Shown: positions 9,248 through 18,341, counted from the stretch's first letter. The stretch: 64,000 nucleotides of DNA from Streptomyces sp. Root1304 (GCF_001426405.1 NZ_LMEP01000012.1:77948-141947), one strand, 5' to 3'. The notes: generated by a model from the letters alone, not told the origin. Translations and numbers: made by a program.

Positions 9248-11566
9248 ATGCTGAAGTTCGACCAGGTCCTCCACGCCCGGCTCGGCAGCCTCAAGGAGGC
9301 GGTCACCGTTTGGTCGGAGACGGTGACCAAGCTGGGGAAGACCAAGGAGAAGGCGGAGACCGGCCTCCAGGGGAAGGCCGAGAAGGCCGACTGGAAGGGC
9401 GAGAACGCCGGCGTGACGCAGGCGTTCGTCCGTAAGACCGCCAAGGAGTTCGGCGACGCCCTGACCGAGGCGACCAGCATCCGCAACATCCTCCGGGACG
9501 CGCAGAGCGAGTTCCAGGCGGCGAAGAGCGAGCTGGAGAAGCTGGTGGCGGAGGCCCCTGGGAAGGGCATCCGGATCGACCAGGACGGTGTCGTCAGCTA
9601 TCTGATCCACCCCGACCGCCGGGCCAAGGACTACGACGGCCCCAAGCCGGAGCAGGCCGACTTCGAGGCGATGCGCGCCGCGATCAAGGCCGCGATCACC
9701 CGCGCCGACGACGCCGACGACGTGGCCTCCCGCGCCCTGCGCGGACTCGTCGGCAACGACAAGAACAACTTCTCCGACACGAGCTACGACTCCCTCAAGG
9801 CCGCCTCGAAGGCCCAGGACGCCGAGGACGCGCACGCCGCCTACGAGCTGTACAAGAAGGGCGACGACGCCACCCCCGAGGAGATCGACAAGCTCAACGC
9901 CCTCTTCAAGGCCAACCAGAAGGACCCGTACTTCGCCGAGAAGTTCGCCCTGGAGGTCGGGCCGAAGGGCAGCATGGAGTACTGGGCCGACATGGGCGAC
10001 CCGAGCGACGGCTCGCGCCTGGGCGTCGACCACCGCGACAAGCTCAAGGAACTCCAGACGAACTGGAGTCTGACGCTCGCCACCGCGACCCATTCCACGA
10101 GCCCCGAGATGGAGCAGTGGAAGGCCGACGTCATCAAGGCCGGCAGCGAGCCGATCCAGACGCGCGGCACCAGCCCGTACGGCTTCCAGGTCATGAGCAA
10201 CCTGATGCGGGTCGGCGACTACGACGACAAGTTCCTCAAGGACTACGGCAACGGCCTCGTCATCACCGAACGGAAGATGACGCACGACGGCCGGCTGCCC
10301 GCCGACCGCGCCTGGCAGCAGCTCAGCGGCATGCCCAACCACCTCAACTGGCAGGGCGGCGACCTCGGCACCGACCCCATGGTCGGCTTCATGGAGGGCC
10401 TCGGGCACAACCCGAAGGCGTCGACGGACTTCTTCAACAGCTCCATCGACCTCACGCCCGAGAACACCAAGGACGACAAGAAGCTCGACCCGTTCGACTA
10501 CTTCAGCAAGGACCGCGAGTGGCCCGAGTCGCTGAACGACAAGGGCGACCGCACCAAGGAGCCCGGCTACGACGCGCTCGGCCACGCCCTGGAGTCCGCG
10601 ACCACCGGCCACCCGTACGACGCCGACACCGAGGGCCTCAAGGACGTCCGGACCAAGGACAACGCGGAGGTCATGCAGAAGGTCGTCGAGCGCTACGGCA
10701 GCGACCCGAAGGTCATGCACACCCAGCCGGGCATCGACGACAGCCTCGGCAAGATGGGCGCCGCCTACATCGACGAGCTGAACCGCTCCCTGGAGACGGA
10801 CAGCGACACGACGATGGACGAGAAGAAGAACTCGCCGTTCGGCTTCAACGACGGCAAGGGCGGGTCCAGGTTCGGCTCCGAGTTCGACACCAAGCTGCTC
10901 TGGAACCGCGGCGACGCCGTCAACTTCATGGGCATCGTGTCGCAGAGCGAGACCGGCCACTCCACCCTGTCGGCGGCCGAGTCGCTGTACACGACGAGCG
11001 TCCTCGACCAGGTGGGCCCCAAGCCCGGAACCCCCTTCGACGACCGGGACCTCACCGACGCGCGGACCACCCTCCGGGTCGGTTCCGAGGCGCAGGGAAT
11101 CCTGGACGAGACCCGCATGGCGCAGATCGACAAGGACTACGAGAAGGACTCCGAGGAGCACAAGAAGGCCGTCGGCAAGACGACCGAATGGGTCAAGTTC
11201 GGGGTGGGAGCGGTCGCCGCGGGCGGTGTCGTCGCGCTGACCGGCGGTGCCGGTGGCGTACTCGTACCACTGGCCGCCGAGACGGTGGGCGGTGCCGTGG
11301 TGACCTTCATCGGCATGGAGGCCGACGACATCGGCGAGAAGTACGAGAAGGACGAGCTGCTCAAGAAGAAGTCCGACGAGCTGAGCGACGAGGCGCTGGC
11401 CATGGGCAAGGAGAACTCGCTCAGGCCGGGCATCGCCTACGCGAACGCGGACGGCTGGAGCGAGAAGGACCGCAACTACCTCGACGAGGAACTGGCCAAC
11501 TACGTCCGGACCTCGCGTCTGCACGCGCGGGACAACTCGCTGCCCGACCCGTACGAGAAGGACTGA
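9248..11566 (+). CDS. large WXG-domain protein, DUF6571-like
   Basis: A 772-residue protein without a signal peptide. Residues 1-100 are an ESX-like helical hairpin with a W-K-G turn (W49 to G51) in AEKADWKGENA. The middle (about 250-600) is charged and contains GHNPKASTDFF, which I associate with the actinobacterial DUF6571 family; I could not verify this. Residues ~650-695 form a Gly/Ala/Val-rich hydrophobic stretch (GVGAVAAGGVVALTGGAGG) able to span a membrane once or twice, followed by a charged Lys/Glu-rich end. This resembles large type VII effector-like chains with a membrane-interacting C-terminus. It is followed one base later by a lipoprotein gene. No enzymatic motif was seen. Confidence 0.6.
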   Translation: MLKFDQVLHARLGSLKEAVTVWSETVTKLGKTKEKAETGLQGKAEKADWKGENAGVTQAFVRKTAKEFGDALTEATSIRNILRDAQSEFQAAKSELEKLVAEAPGKGIRIDQDGVVSYLIHPDRRAKDYDGPKPEQADFEAMRAAIKAAITRADDADDVASRALRGLVGNDKNNFSDTSYDSLKAASKAQDAEDAHAAYELYKKGDDATPEEIDKLNALFKANQKDPYFAEKFALEVGPKGSMEYWADMGDPSDGSRLGVDHRDKLKELQTNWSLTLATATHSTSPEMEQWKADVIKAGSEPIQTRGTSPYGFQVMSNLMRVGDYDDKFLKDYGNGLVITERKMTHDGRLPADRAWQQLSGMPNHLNWQGGDLGTDPMVGFMEGLGHNPKASTDFFNSSIDLTPENTKDDKKLDPFDYFSKDREWPESLNDKGDRTKEPGYDALGHALESATTGHPYDADTEGLKDVRTKDNAEVMQKVVERYGSDPKVMHTQPGIDDSLGKMGAAYIDELNRSLETDSDTTMDEKKNSPFGFNDGKGGSRFGSEFDTKLLWNRGDAVNFMGIVSQSETGHSTLSAAESLYTTSVLDQVGPKPGTPFDDRDLTDARTTLRVGSEAQGILDETRMAQIDKDYEKDSEEHKKAVGKTTEWVKFGVGAVAAGGVVALTGGAGGVLVPLAAETVGGAVVTFIGMEADDIGEKYEKDELLKKKSDELSDEALAMGKENSLRPGIAYANADGWSEKDRNYLDEELANYVRTSRLHARDNSLPDPYEKD

Positions 11567-11567
11567 C

Positions 11568-12257
11568 ATGCGGTCTGCACTGACCAGGATCGGTGCGGCG
11601 GTCGCCGTGGCCGCCGTCCTCACTGGCTGCTCCGGCGGAAGCGGGAGCGACGGCGGCGGCGACGGCGACGGTACGGAGAAGGCGGGCGGCGTTTCGGCGG
11701 CCGCGGTCTGCGGGGGAGTCTTCGCCGGGGACGCGGCCGCGACGGCGGCGCTGGAGGGGGCGCTGGGGGCCGAGCGGTTCGAGGAGGGTTCGCCGAAGCC
11801 GGAGGAGGCGCTCGGCCTGCTGCGCGACGCGAGCCGCGCGCCGCTGGCCGACTCCTACCGGCCGCAGCCGGTGAAGTACTGCGATCTCCACGCCGCCGGA
11901 AGCGTGGAGAACGACCTCTCCGTCCGGCTGGCCCCCGCTCAGGGGGCCCCGGGCCTGAACGCGGAGCACGCGAAGAAGGTGACGTCCTACGCCTCGGGGC
12001 TGCAGGCGTTCTCCTCCTCGGCGGTCGGCTACGTCTACTTCTCCTGCGGTCTCACGGCCCCCGCCCGGAAGACCGTCGTCGAAGTGAAGGTGTGGGGCCC
12101 GCCCGGCACCCCGGAGACGGACCTGAAGCAGCGCGACCGCCTGATGACCCTGACGAACACGGCGGCCCGGAAGGTGTCGAAGGAACTGGGCTGCCAGGGG
12201 GACGGCCTCGCGACGGGCGAGCTCAAGACCGTCCCGAACCCGTCGCCGGCTTCGTAG
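11568..12257 (+). CDS. lipoprotein of unknown function
   Basis: A 229-residue lipoprotein precursor: short basic N-terminus, hydrophobic core and lipobox LTGC at residue 21, then a Gly/Ser/Asp linker. The mature part has several Cys residues (in VCGGVF, KYCDLH, FSCGL and LGCQGD) that could form disulfides outside the cell. I recognise no domain. The ATG is one base after the stop of the large WXG-domain gene, so the two are almost certainly translated from one message. It is the last gene of the block and is convergent with the kinase genes. Confidence 0.7.
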   Translation: MRSALTRIGAAVAVAAVLTGCSGGSGSDGGGDGDGTEKAGGVSAAAVCGGVFAGDAAATAALEGALGAERFEEGSPKPEEALGLLRDASRAPLADSYRPQPVKYCDLHAAGSVENDLSVRLAPAQGAPGLNAEHAKKVTSYASGLQAFSSSAVGYVYFSCGLTAPARKTVVEVKVWGPPGTPETDLKQRDRLMTLTNTAARKVSKELGCQGDGLATGELKTVPNPSPAS

Positions 12258-12260
12258 CCG

Positions 12261-12297
12261 GTCCCGGACGCGATCGGCTTCGCGGTCGGTCCGGGAC
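12261..12297. terminator. hairpin between convergent genes
   Basis: GTCCCGGAC (12261-12269) pairs perfectly with GTCCGGGAC (12289-12297), and the loop itself can form a small G/C stem. It sits in the 51-bp gap between the convergent lipoprotein and kinase genes. There is no T-tract, as is usual in high-GC actinomycetes, so this is a probable bidirectional terminator. Confidence 0.45.
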
Positions 12298-12308
12298 GCG
12301 CCGGGCTC

Positions 12309-14411
12309 CTACACCCCGAACACCGGCAGCGCCCCGATCCGGCCGCCCCGGGCGATGAAGACGCGGTTGCCGTCGCTCGCCAGCTGGTAGGAGCCCGTGC
12401 GCAGCATCGTCACGGTGAAGAGGCTCTCACCCGACACCTTGTGGATGACCTCGACGGACTTGCTGTCGGGGGAGTGGACCCAGACCGTCGCGCCCTCCAC
12501 GACCGGCGGGTTGACGCTGCCTTCGCCGTAGCCGTCCAGCACCTTGGACCACTTCGATTCCGGGCTGTTGATGTCCGGGATGGTGCCGAGGCGGGAGACG
12601 GTGTACGTGTCGACCGCGACGACCAGTTCGCCGTCGGCGGCCGGGGTGCCGTAGCCCGGGTACGAGGCGTCGCGGAGGGTCTCGTCCTTCCACAGGAAGT
12701 CGCCGCGGTCGAGGCGGCGGGCCGTGAGGGTGTGGCCGCCGAGGTAGACGGTGTTGCCGCCGATCGCCGGGGCCTGGCCGTCGGTGCCCTGGTTCGTGAC
12801 CTGCCAGTCGGTCTCGCCGTTCTCGGTGAAGAGCCCGGCGACCCGGCCGTCCCGGCCGTGCACCACGAGCCTCTGCCTGCCCACGGCCGCCTTGGCGGGA
12901 CCGTTGTGGGAGCGGGGCGAGTGCATCGGCCGGGACCAGGTCGTCGCCAGGGTCCAGGCGTTGACGGCGTGGAGCTGGTTGTCCTTCGTCGCCAGGTAGA
13001 CATGGGTGTCGTCGGCGGCGAGCACGTCGTCGACGTTCTCCCCGGTCTGCCAGACGGGAGCCCCGGTGGAGGCGACGAACGCGTTCAGGACGCCCTTCTT
13101 GTCGACGGCCACGACCAGCCGGTCGGCGACCGAGACGAAGCCCGCGTCGGCGTCGATGTCCCTGGCCCGCCACCGCTCCTTGCCACTGGTGACGGAGAGG
13201 GCGAGCAGACCGCCCGTCTTCGCCTGGACCACGACCACGTCCCGTACGGGAAGGGGGAGCTCCCCCTCCGGCGCCACCACGTCGAACGGCCCCCACAGGG
13301 CGTCCGGAGACGTGCCCGGCTCGGTGTCGATGGCCGAGATGAACGCGGCCTCCGGGGTCGGCACCGCGGGCGGGACATCGGCCGTCGGCGACTTCCCCTC
13401 TCCCCGGCTCAGCCACCAGGCGCCCGCCCCGCCCCCTGCCCCCAGCACCGCCGCGGTCACGGCCGCGCCGGTGAGGAATCGGCGCCGGGACGGCGAAGCG
13501 GACGTCACGGCCGTGTCGGCGGGCGCCGTCAGCCGCTTCGTGGCGGCCTCGCGCCGCTTGATGTCCTCGGCCAGCGGCCCCTTGCGCCACGCCCGGTCGG
13601 CGCCCTTCGGCGGCGCGAAGGCCTCCACGATCCGGGGCGGCTGCGGACGGTGGGCCGGGTCCTTCGCCAGGCACGGCCCGATCAGCTCCTGGAGCTCGGG
13701 GGGCACCAGGCTCAGGTCCGGGGTGCCGTGCACGACCTCGTACTGGACCGCCGCCACGTGCGCGCCGTCGAAGGTGCGCCGCCCGCTCGCCGCGTACGCG
13801 AGGACCGCGCCGAGCGAGAAGACGTCCGAGGCGGGGCCGACCCGCTGACCGAGGACCTGCTCCGGCGCACCGTACCCGGGGGTGACCGGGATCTGGCCCG
13901 TCGTCGTGAGGGTGAGGCCGTGTTCGGGGCGGGCGATGCCGAAGTCGATGATCCGGGGGCCGGTGGAGGTGAGCACGATGTTCGCGGGCTTGAGGTCGCG
14001 GTGGATCAGACCGGCCGCGTGGATGTCGTGGAGCGTGCGGGCGAGCTGGGCGGCGAGGGTGCGGACCGCCGGCACGTCCAGCGGACCGTACGCGCGGACG
14101 GCCTCGTCGAGCGTCGGACCGGCGAGGAACTCGGCGGCGATCCAGGGCCGTCCGCCCTCGGTCTGCGCGCCGAGGACCCGGGCCACGCCCTTGCTCGTGA
14201 CGGCCCGCGCCATGTCGGCCTCGCGGACGAACCGCTGGGCGAGGTGCTGGTCGTGGGCGAGCTCGGGGCGGAGGACCTTGACGGCGGCGGGAACCCCGTC
14301 GGCGTCCCGGCCGATGTACACCTTGCCCATGCCGCCCTCGCCGAGGACGCCGAGCAGGCGGTACGGGCCGAGCCGGAGCGGGTCGCCGGTGGCGAGGGTC
14401 TGTGTGGTCAC
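12309..14411 (-). CDS. Ser/Thr protein kinase with PQQ-type beta-propeller sensor
   Basis: A 700-residue Hanks-type kinase. Lobe motifs are intact: glycine loop LGEGGMGKVY, ATP lysine K45 in AAVKVL, catalytic D139 in HRDLKPANIV, DFG at 156-158, and GAPEQ. After a basic SRRRFLTG motif, a hydrophobic Ala/Gly-rich segment (about 311-334) probably spans the membrane. Residues 340-700 are PQQ/WD40-like propeller repeats with recurring Gly-x-Val-x-W/A blades, placed outside the cell. I chose GTG 14411 because CCGGAG precedes it and the longer frame from 14468 adds only an unconserved Ser/Pro leader. It lies 73 bp downstream of a paralogous kinase and is convergent with the WXG block, suggesting it signals the state of that system. 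Confidence 0.9.
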   Translation of the reverse strand: MTTQTLATGDPLRLGPYRLLGVLGEGGMGKVYIGRDADGVPAAVKVLRPELAHDQHLAQRFVREADMARAVTSKGVARVLGAQTEGGRPWIAAEFLAGPTLDEAVRAYGPLDVPAVRTLAAQLARTLHDIHAAGLIHRDLKPANIVLTSTGPRIIDFGIARPEHGLTLTTTGQIPVTPGYGAPEQVLGQRVGPASDVFSLGAVLAYAASGRRTFDGAHVAAVQYEVVHGTPDLSLVPPELQELIGPCLAKDPAHRPQPPRIVEAFAPPKGADRAWRKGPLAEDIKRREAATKRLTAPADTAVTSASPSRRRFLTGAAVTAAVLGAGGGAGAWWLSRGEGKSPTADVPPAVPTPEAAFISAIDTEPGTSPDALWGPFDVVAPEGELPLPVRDVVVVQAKTGGLLALSVTSGKERWRARDIDADAGFVSVADRLVVAVDKKGVLNAFVASTGAPVWQTGENVDDVLAADDTHVYLATKDNQLHAVNAWTLATTWSRPMHSPRSHNGPAKAAVGRQRLVVHGRDGRVAGLFTENGETDWQVTNQGTDGQAPAIGGNTVYLGGHTLTARRLDRGDFLWKDETLRDASYPGYGTPAADGELVVAVDTYTVSRLGTIPDINSPESKWSKVLDGYGEGSVNPPVVEGATVWVHSPDSKSVEVIHKVSGESLFTVTMLRTGSYQLASDGNRVFIARGGRIGALPVFGV

Positions 14412-14484
14412 GGGCTGGTCTCCGGGTCGGGAGTGGAGGGGCGGGGAGGAGTACGGGCGGGAGGACACGGCGGGCGGGTGTCCG

Positions 14485-16677
14485 TCACGCGTACGGGATG
14501 GCCATCACGGACGTCGCTCCCGCCCCGATGATCCGGGTCCGCTCCTTGTCGACGACGTAACGGCTGGCGTCGGTGGGGAACACCCACATCGAGCGCTTCG
14601 ACGTCATCCCGACCGCGCTCAGGCCGCCGTGGACGGGGGCGTACACGAACCTGTCCCCGGCCACGGGGGCGGCGAGGTAGTCGGGGGTCAGCGCGCGGTC
14701 CGAGGGGCGCTCCGTCCAGAACAACGTGCCCTTCGTACCCACGACGGCCACGAGACCGGGGGACTCCCTCCGCTCCTGCGCGTAGACGATGTCGTTCCGC
14801 CCGACGGCCGGCAGGCCGAAGGAGGTGGAACCGGAGCCGTACTCCCAGGCGGTCGTGCCGTCGGTGAGGCGCAGGGCGCGGAGCCTGTCGCCGCCGATGT
14901 ACACGTGCCGTTCGTCGATCGCGAGCTGGCCGGGCTTGTAGGACTGGGAGTCCCTCAGCGCGATACGGCGCTGCCAGAGTTGGCGCCCGGTGCGCACGTC
15001 CCGGGCCTGGACGACGAAGAAATCCAGGTCACCGCTGTTCTTGCCGAGGATCAGCCGGTCGCCGACGACCTGGGAGAGCCAGGGTCGGACGCCGTCCCAC
15101 TCGTACGGCCGGCGCCAGGCCTCCTTGCCCGTGCGGAGGTCGACGGCGATCAGGTTCCAGTCCCGCTCGTTCGCGTCCGGGTCGGTCTCCTTCTTGCCCC
15201 GCCGCGAGGACGCGAAGAGCATGCCGCCGGCGGCGGTGAGGAGTTCGGTGCCCGAGTTCGAGCCGTCGAAGCCCTTGAGGACGATCTGCGGGGCCGCCTC
15301 CTTGCCGGTGCGCGGCTCGAGCGTACGGATCTTCAGGGCCCCCGGGCCCTCGTAGGGGCCGTCCGACAGATAGAAGGAGGTCCCGTCGGTGGTGATCTGC
15401 TGGGGCTCCGAGACCGCGTTGTCGGACCAGAGCACGCGGCCGTCCTTCGGGTCGAGGGCCCGGAACTCGACGGTCTCCGCGAAGCCGACGACATCGCCGG
15501 CGAGGAGCTGCGTGGTCTTCTCCTCGCGGTCGAGCGAGGTGCCCTGCCACAGCGCCACCGGTGACCCGTCGGCGGCCGTCGGGGCCGGCACGGCGGTGGG
15601 ACCCGTGGAAGCCGGGGCGCCGTTGGTGGACTCGGGGGTTTCCCGCGACCCCAGCCACGCCCACACCCCACCCCCCGCCCCCGCCAGCCCCAGCACCGCC
15701 GCCCCCGTCGTCGTCAGCAGGCGGCGGCGGGACAGCGGGGCGTCCGGGACGGTTTCCGCCGTGGCCGAGCCCGCGGGGGCCGGGAGGCGGTGGGGGGCGT
15801 GCAGCCAGACGTCCGTCGCGCGGCGGGCGATGTCCGTGAGGACGAGCGGCGGGAGGTGGTCCGCGAACTCGCCGTGGCCGTCGTGGAGGTGGTCCACCAG
15901 CGCGGCCGTGGTGGGCCGGGCCGCCGGGTCCTTGGCGAGGCAGGCCGTCAGGAGCGGCAGGAGCCCTTCCGGTACGCCGCCGAGGTCGGGCTCGGCGTAC
16001 CGGACGCGGTAGAGGAGGTCCGCGGCGGAGCCCGTACCGAAGGGGCCGTGGCCCGTCGCGGCGAAGACGAGGACACCCGCGAGCGCGAACACGTCACCGG
16101 CCGGCGGGTGTTCCTGCCCGCTCGCCTGCTCCGGCGACATGAACGCGGGCGTGCCGGCCGCCGCCCCCGTACGCGTGAGGTGGTCGTCGCCCGCGGCCCG
16201 GGCGATGCCGAAGTCGATGATCTTCGGGCCGTACGCGGTGACGAGGACGTTCGACGGCTTGAGGTCGCGGTGGACCACGTCCGAGGAGTGCAGCTGGGCG
16301 AGCGCCCCCGCGAGTGCGGCGCCGAGGGCGCGGACGGTCGGCTCGGGGAGCGGGCCGCCGAGCGCGACGGCGTCGTCCAGCGGCGGGCCGAGGACGTACT
16401 CGGTCGCCAGCCACGGCGTCTCGGCCAGCGGGTCCGCGTCCACGACGGCCGCGCCGTGCCGGGCGCCGATGATCCGGGCCGCGTCCGTCTCCAGCCGGAA
16501 ACGGGCCCGGAACGCCGGGTCGGTGGCGAGCCGCGCGTGCACGGTCTTGAGCGCGACGGTACGGCCGCCGGGGGTGCGCGCCAGATAGACCGTGCCCATG
16601 CCGCCGGAGCCGAGGCGGGCGAGGAGACGGTACGTGGCGACGGCGACCGGGTCGTCGTGGGTGAGGGGCGACAGCAT
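14485..16677 (-). CDS. Ser/Thr protein kinase with PQQ-type beta-propeller sensor (paralogue)
   Basis: A 730-residue paralogue of its downstream neighbour with the same architecture: kinase domain about 15-270, a transmembrane helix about 320-342 after a SRRRLL basic stop, then a PQQ-like propeller to the C-terminus. Catalytic elements are complete: LGSGGMGTVY, K44 in VALK, D138 in HRDLKPSNVL, DFG at 155-157, and SPEQ. The propeller sequences of the two kinases differ much more than the kinase domains do, so they may sense different ligands. ATG 16677 has only a weak upstream purine stretch. It is probably co-transcribed with the pseudokinase upstream (102-bp gap) and the kinase downstream. 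Confidence 0.9.
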   Translation of the reverse strand: MLSPLTHDDPVAVATYRLLARLGSGGMGTVYLARTPGGRTVALKTVHARLATDPAFRARFRLETDAARIIGARHGAAVVDADPLAETPWLATEYVLGPPLDDAVALGGPLPEPTVRALGAALAGALAQLHSSDVVHRDLKPSNVLVTAYGPKIIDFGIARAAGDDHLTRTGAAAGTPAFMSPEQASGQEHPPAGDVFALAGVLVFAATGHGPFGTGSAADLLYRVRYAEPDLGGVPEGLLPLLTACLAKDPAARPTTAALVDHLHDGHGEFADHLPPLVLTDIARRATDVWLHAPHRLPAPAGSATAETVPDAPLSRRRLLTTTGAAVLGLAGAGGGVWAWLGSRETPESTNGAPASTGPTAVPAPTAADGSPVALWQGTSLDREEKTTQLLAGDVVGFAETVEFRALDPKDGRVLWSDNAVSEPQQITTDGTSFYLSDGPYEGPGALKIRTLEPRTGKEAAPQIVLKGFDGSNSGTELLTAAGGMLFASSRRGKKETDPDANERDWNLIAVDLRTGKEAWRRPYEWDGVRPWLSQVVGDRLILGKNSGDLDFFVVQARDVRTGRQLWQRRIALRDSQSYKPGQLAIDERHVYIGGDRLRALRLTDGTTAWEYGSGSTSFGLPAVGRNDIVYAQERRESPGLVAVVGTKGTLFWTERPSDRALTPDYLAAPVAGDRFVYAPVHGGLSAVGMTSKRSMWVFPTDASRYVVDKERTRIIGAGATSVMAIPYA

Positions 16678-16779
16678 GGGATGAGATCCGTCAGGTCCGG
16701 GGGAAGGGGAGCGGGGAGGGGCGGAGGGGGAGGGAGAGGGAGAGCGGGACGGGGACGAAGCCCGTGATCCCGGTCCCCG

Positions 16780-17685
16780 TCACGTCCGTACCGCTTCCGG
16801 CGGCGCCGGCAGTTCCGCCGCCAGGAGTTCCGCGGACTGGCGGGCCAGTGCCGCCACCACCCGGCCCGGCAGCCAGCCCGGGGCGAGGAGGGAGCCGGCC
16901 GAGTTCAGTACCGTCCCGTGGGTCGTCGGCGGGGCGAGGGCCGTCATCAGGGCGGCCGCCGTCGGCCGGTCGGCCGGGTCGCGGGCCAGGCAGGAGGCGA
17001 TCACCGGGCGCAGGGCGGGCGGGAGTTCGTCACGTTCGGGCACGGTGTGCCCGGTGGCGGCGTACGCGAGGACGGCGCCCAGCGCGAAGATGTCGCCCGG
17101 CGGTCGTGGCCGGCCGCCCGAGGCCTGCTCGGGGGCGAGCGCCCCCGGGTCGAGGCCCGGCAGGCCGGTGCGGGGCTCGCCGTCGGCGGAGGCGGCGCGT
17201 ACGGCTCCGTAGCAGCTCAGGCGGGGTCCGTCCGCGGTGAGCAGGACGGCGGCGGGGGAGACCCCGGCATGGGTGACGCCCTGGCCGTGCGCCGCGGCGA
17301 GCGCCTCGGCGAGGGTGGCGCCGACGGCCCGGACGGTGGCCTCGGGCAGTGTGCCGCCGTGGACGGCGAGGGCTACGGGGAGCGGGAGGGCGGGGACGTA
17401 GGGGCTCGCGTACCAGGGGGCCTCGCCGGGGCCCGCCATGGCCGTCACCGGCGCGATCCACGGGCCGATGAGCCGGCGGCCGGCGTCGGCCTCGACGGCG
17501 AAGCGGCTCGGATCGGTGCCGGGGAGCGGGGCGTTGAGCAGCACGGTCTGCTCGCCGTCCTCGCTGCGGGCGACGAACCGGCGGCAGGGGAGCGGGGATC
17601 CGGGACGGGGCGGGTCGAGGCGGGTGATCAGCCGGTACGGGCCGATCCGCCGCGCGGACTCCTGCTGTGTACGCGCCCGTTCCAC
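16780..17685 (-). CDS. pseudokinase related to Ser/Thr protein kinases
   Basis: A 301-residue protein that aligns through the kinase fold (PYRLI start, late GDIFALGAVLAYAATG and RDPADRPTAAALM blocks) but lacks every catalytic residue I can place. The glycine loop is lost (LDPPRPGSPLP). The ATP lysine site reads TVLLN. HRDLKPxN reads HAGVSPAA, so the catalytic Asp and metal-binding Asn are gone. DFG reads CYG. APEQ is retained. It has no transmembrane helix or propeller. The frame is intact and the losses are clean substitutions, so this is a structured pseudokinase rather than a decayed gene. Next to two active paralogues, it may act as their scaffold or regulator; this is inference. Confidence 0.8.
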   Translation of the reverse strand: MERARTQQESARRIGPYRLITRLDPPRPGSPLPCRRFVARSEDGEQTVLLNAPLPGTDPSRFAVEADAGRRLIGPWIAPVTAMAGPGEAPWYASPYVPALPLPVALAVHGGTLPEATVRAVGATLAEALAAAHGQGVTHAGVSPAAVLLTADGPRLSCYGAVRAASADGEPRTGLPGLDPGALAPEQASGGRPRPPGDIFALGAVLAYAATGHTVPERDELPPALRPVIASCLARDPADRPTAAALMTALAPPTTHGTVLNSAGSLLAPGWLPGRVVAALARQSAELLAAELPAPPEAVRT

Positions 17686-17799
17686 CGTTCCTGCCCCCCG
17701 TCGTCCGTGCGCCCCGTGACGACGGGGGCGGGGCCGAGCCTATCGAGACGGGGGAGGTGGGTTCGCCCGGAGGGGCGGGGAGAGGTTGACCCTCTTCCG

Positions 17800-18183
17800 T
17801 CAGTCCTCCGCCGTCTCCCCGGCCGGGGACAGCTGCGACAGCAGCACCACCGTCGCGCGGGTGATCAGGGCCGCGAGGAGGATCGTGCCCAGGCCCTCGA
17901 CGCGGAGGTCGGACATCTTCGGGGCCAGCCAGGAGATCAGCCACCAGATGAGGGCGTCCTGGACGAAGCCCGCCAGGCCGAAGACCAGCAGCGCGGAGAG
18001 CGGGACGCGGCCGGACGGGCCGATGAGGATCAGCTGGGTGAGGACCGCCAGGACCACGGTGGCGAAGAGGACGGAGAAGGCCGCGTCGACGGTCTCCGGG
18101 CCCAGCGTGATGCCGGGCAGTACGGCCCCGGCGAGGGAGACGCCCACGAGGACGCCCAGCTTGCGTCTGCCTTGATCGCTCAT
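17800..18183 (-). CDS. four-helix membrane protein, phage holin family 4-like
   Basis: A 127-residue integral membrane protein with about four hydrophobic segments (near residues 10-28, 34-54, 60-80 and 100-120) and short polar loops. The spacing and the LPGITL and IWWLISWLAP segments resemble the PF04020-type family of small membrane proteins, which are not lytic holins when chromosomal. ATG 18183 starts conserved sequence; the open frame extends further upstream, but that part is antisense to the tRNA region and looks non-coding. Function unknown. It stands alone between the pseudokinase and tRNA-Cys. Confidence 0.6.
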   Translation of the reverse strand: MSDQGRRKLGVLVGVSLAGAVLPGITLGPETVDAAFSVLFATVVLAVLTQLILIGPSGRVPLSALLVFGLAGFVQDALIWWLISWLAPKMSDLRVEGLGTILLAALITRATVVLLSQLSPAGETAED

Positions 18184-18269
18184 GCGCGGACTGTGGCACA
18201 CCCGAACGGCGGATGTGAAGGTTCCGTAAGGAAGATCATCGAGGCCGGTCGTCGGCGATGACCCTTCAG

Positions 18270-18341
18270 AGACCGTGGCGGGAATTGAACCCGCGTAACT
18301 CGCTTTGCAGGCGAGCCCCTCAACCACTCGGGCACACGGTC
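18270..18341 (-). tRNA. tRNA-Cys (GCA)
   Basis: Read on the minus strand, the acceptor GACCGTG pairs with CACGGTC. The anticodon stem CTCGC/GCGAG closes the loop CTGCAAA, giving anticodon GCA. The T arm contains GGGTTCAATTCCC. CCA is not encoded. No integrase or direct-repeat attachment core lies nearby, so this copy does not look occupied by a mobile element. Confidence 0.93.

Noticed and set aside
8774..11623. Minus-strand open frame of 949 codons
   Set aside because: Antisense to the WXG-domain genes; composition is that of a codon-position shadow.
12441..14531. Plus-strand open frame of 696 codons over the kinase gene
   Set aside because: Opposite a kinase with complete catalytic motifs; Gly/Arg/Val repetitive.
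17800..18183. Phage lysis holin
   Set aside because: The protein resembles chromosomal PF04020-type membrane proteins and no endolysin or phage gene is adjacent.
18270..18341. tRNA-Cys as integration site of a mobile element
   Set aside because: No integrase, excisionase, replication gene or repeated tRNA 3' end nearby.
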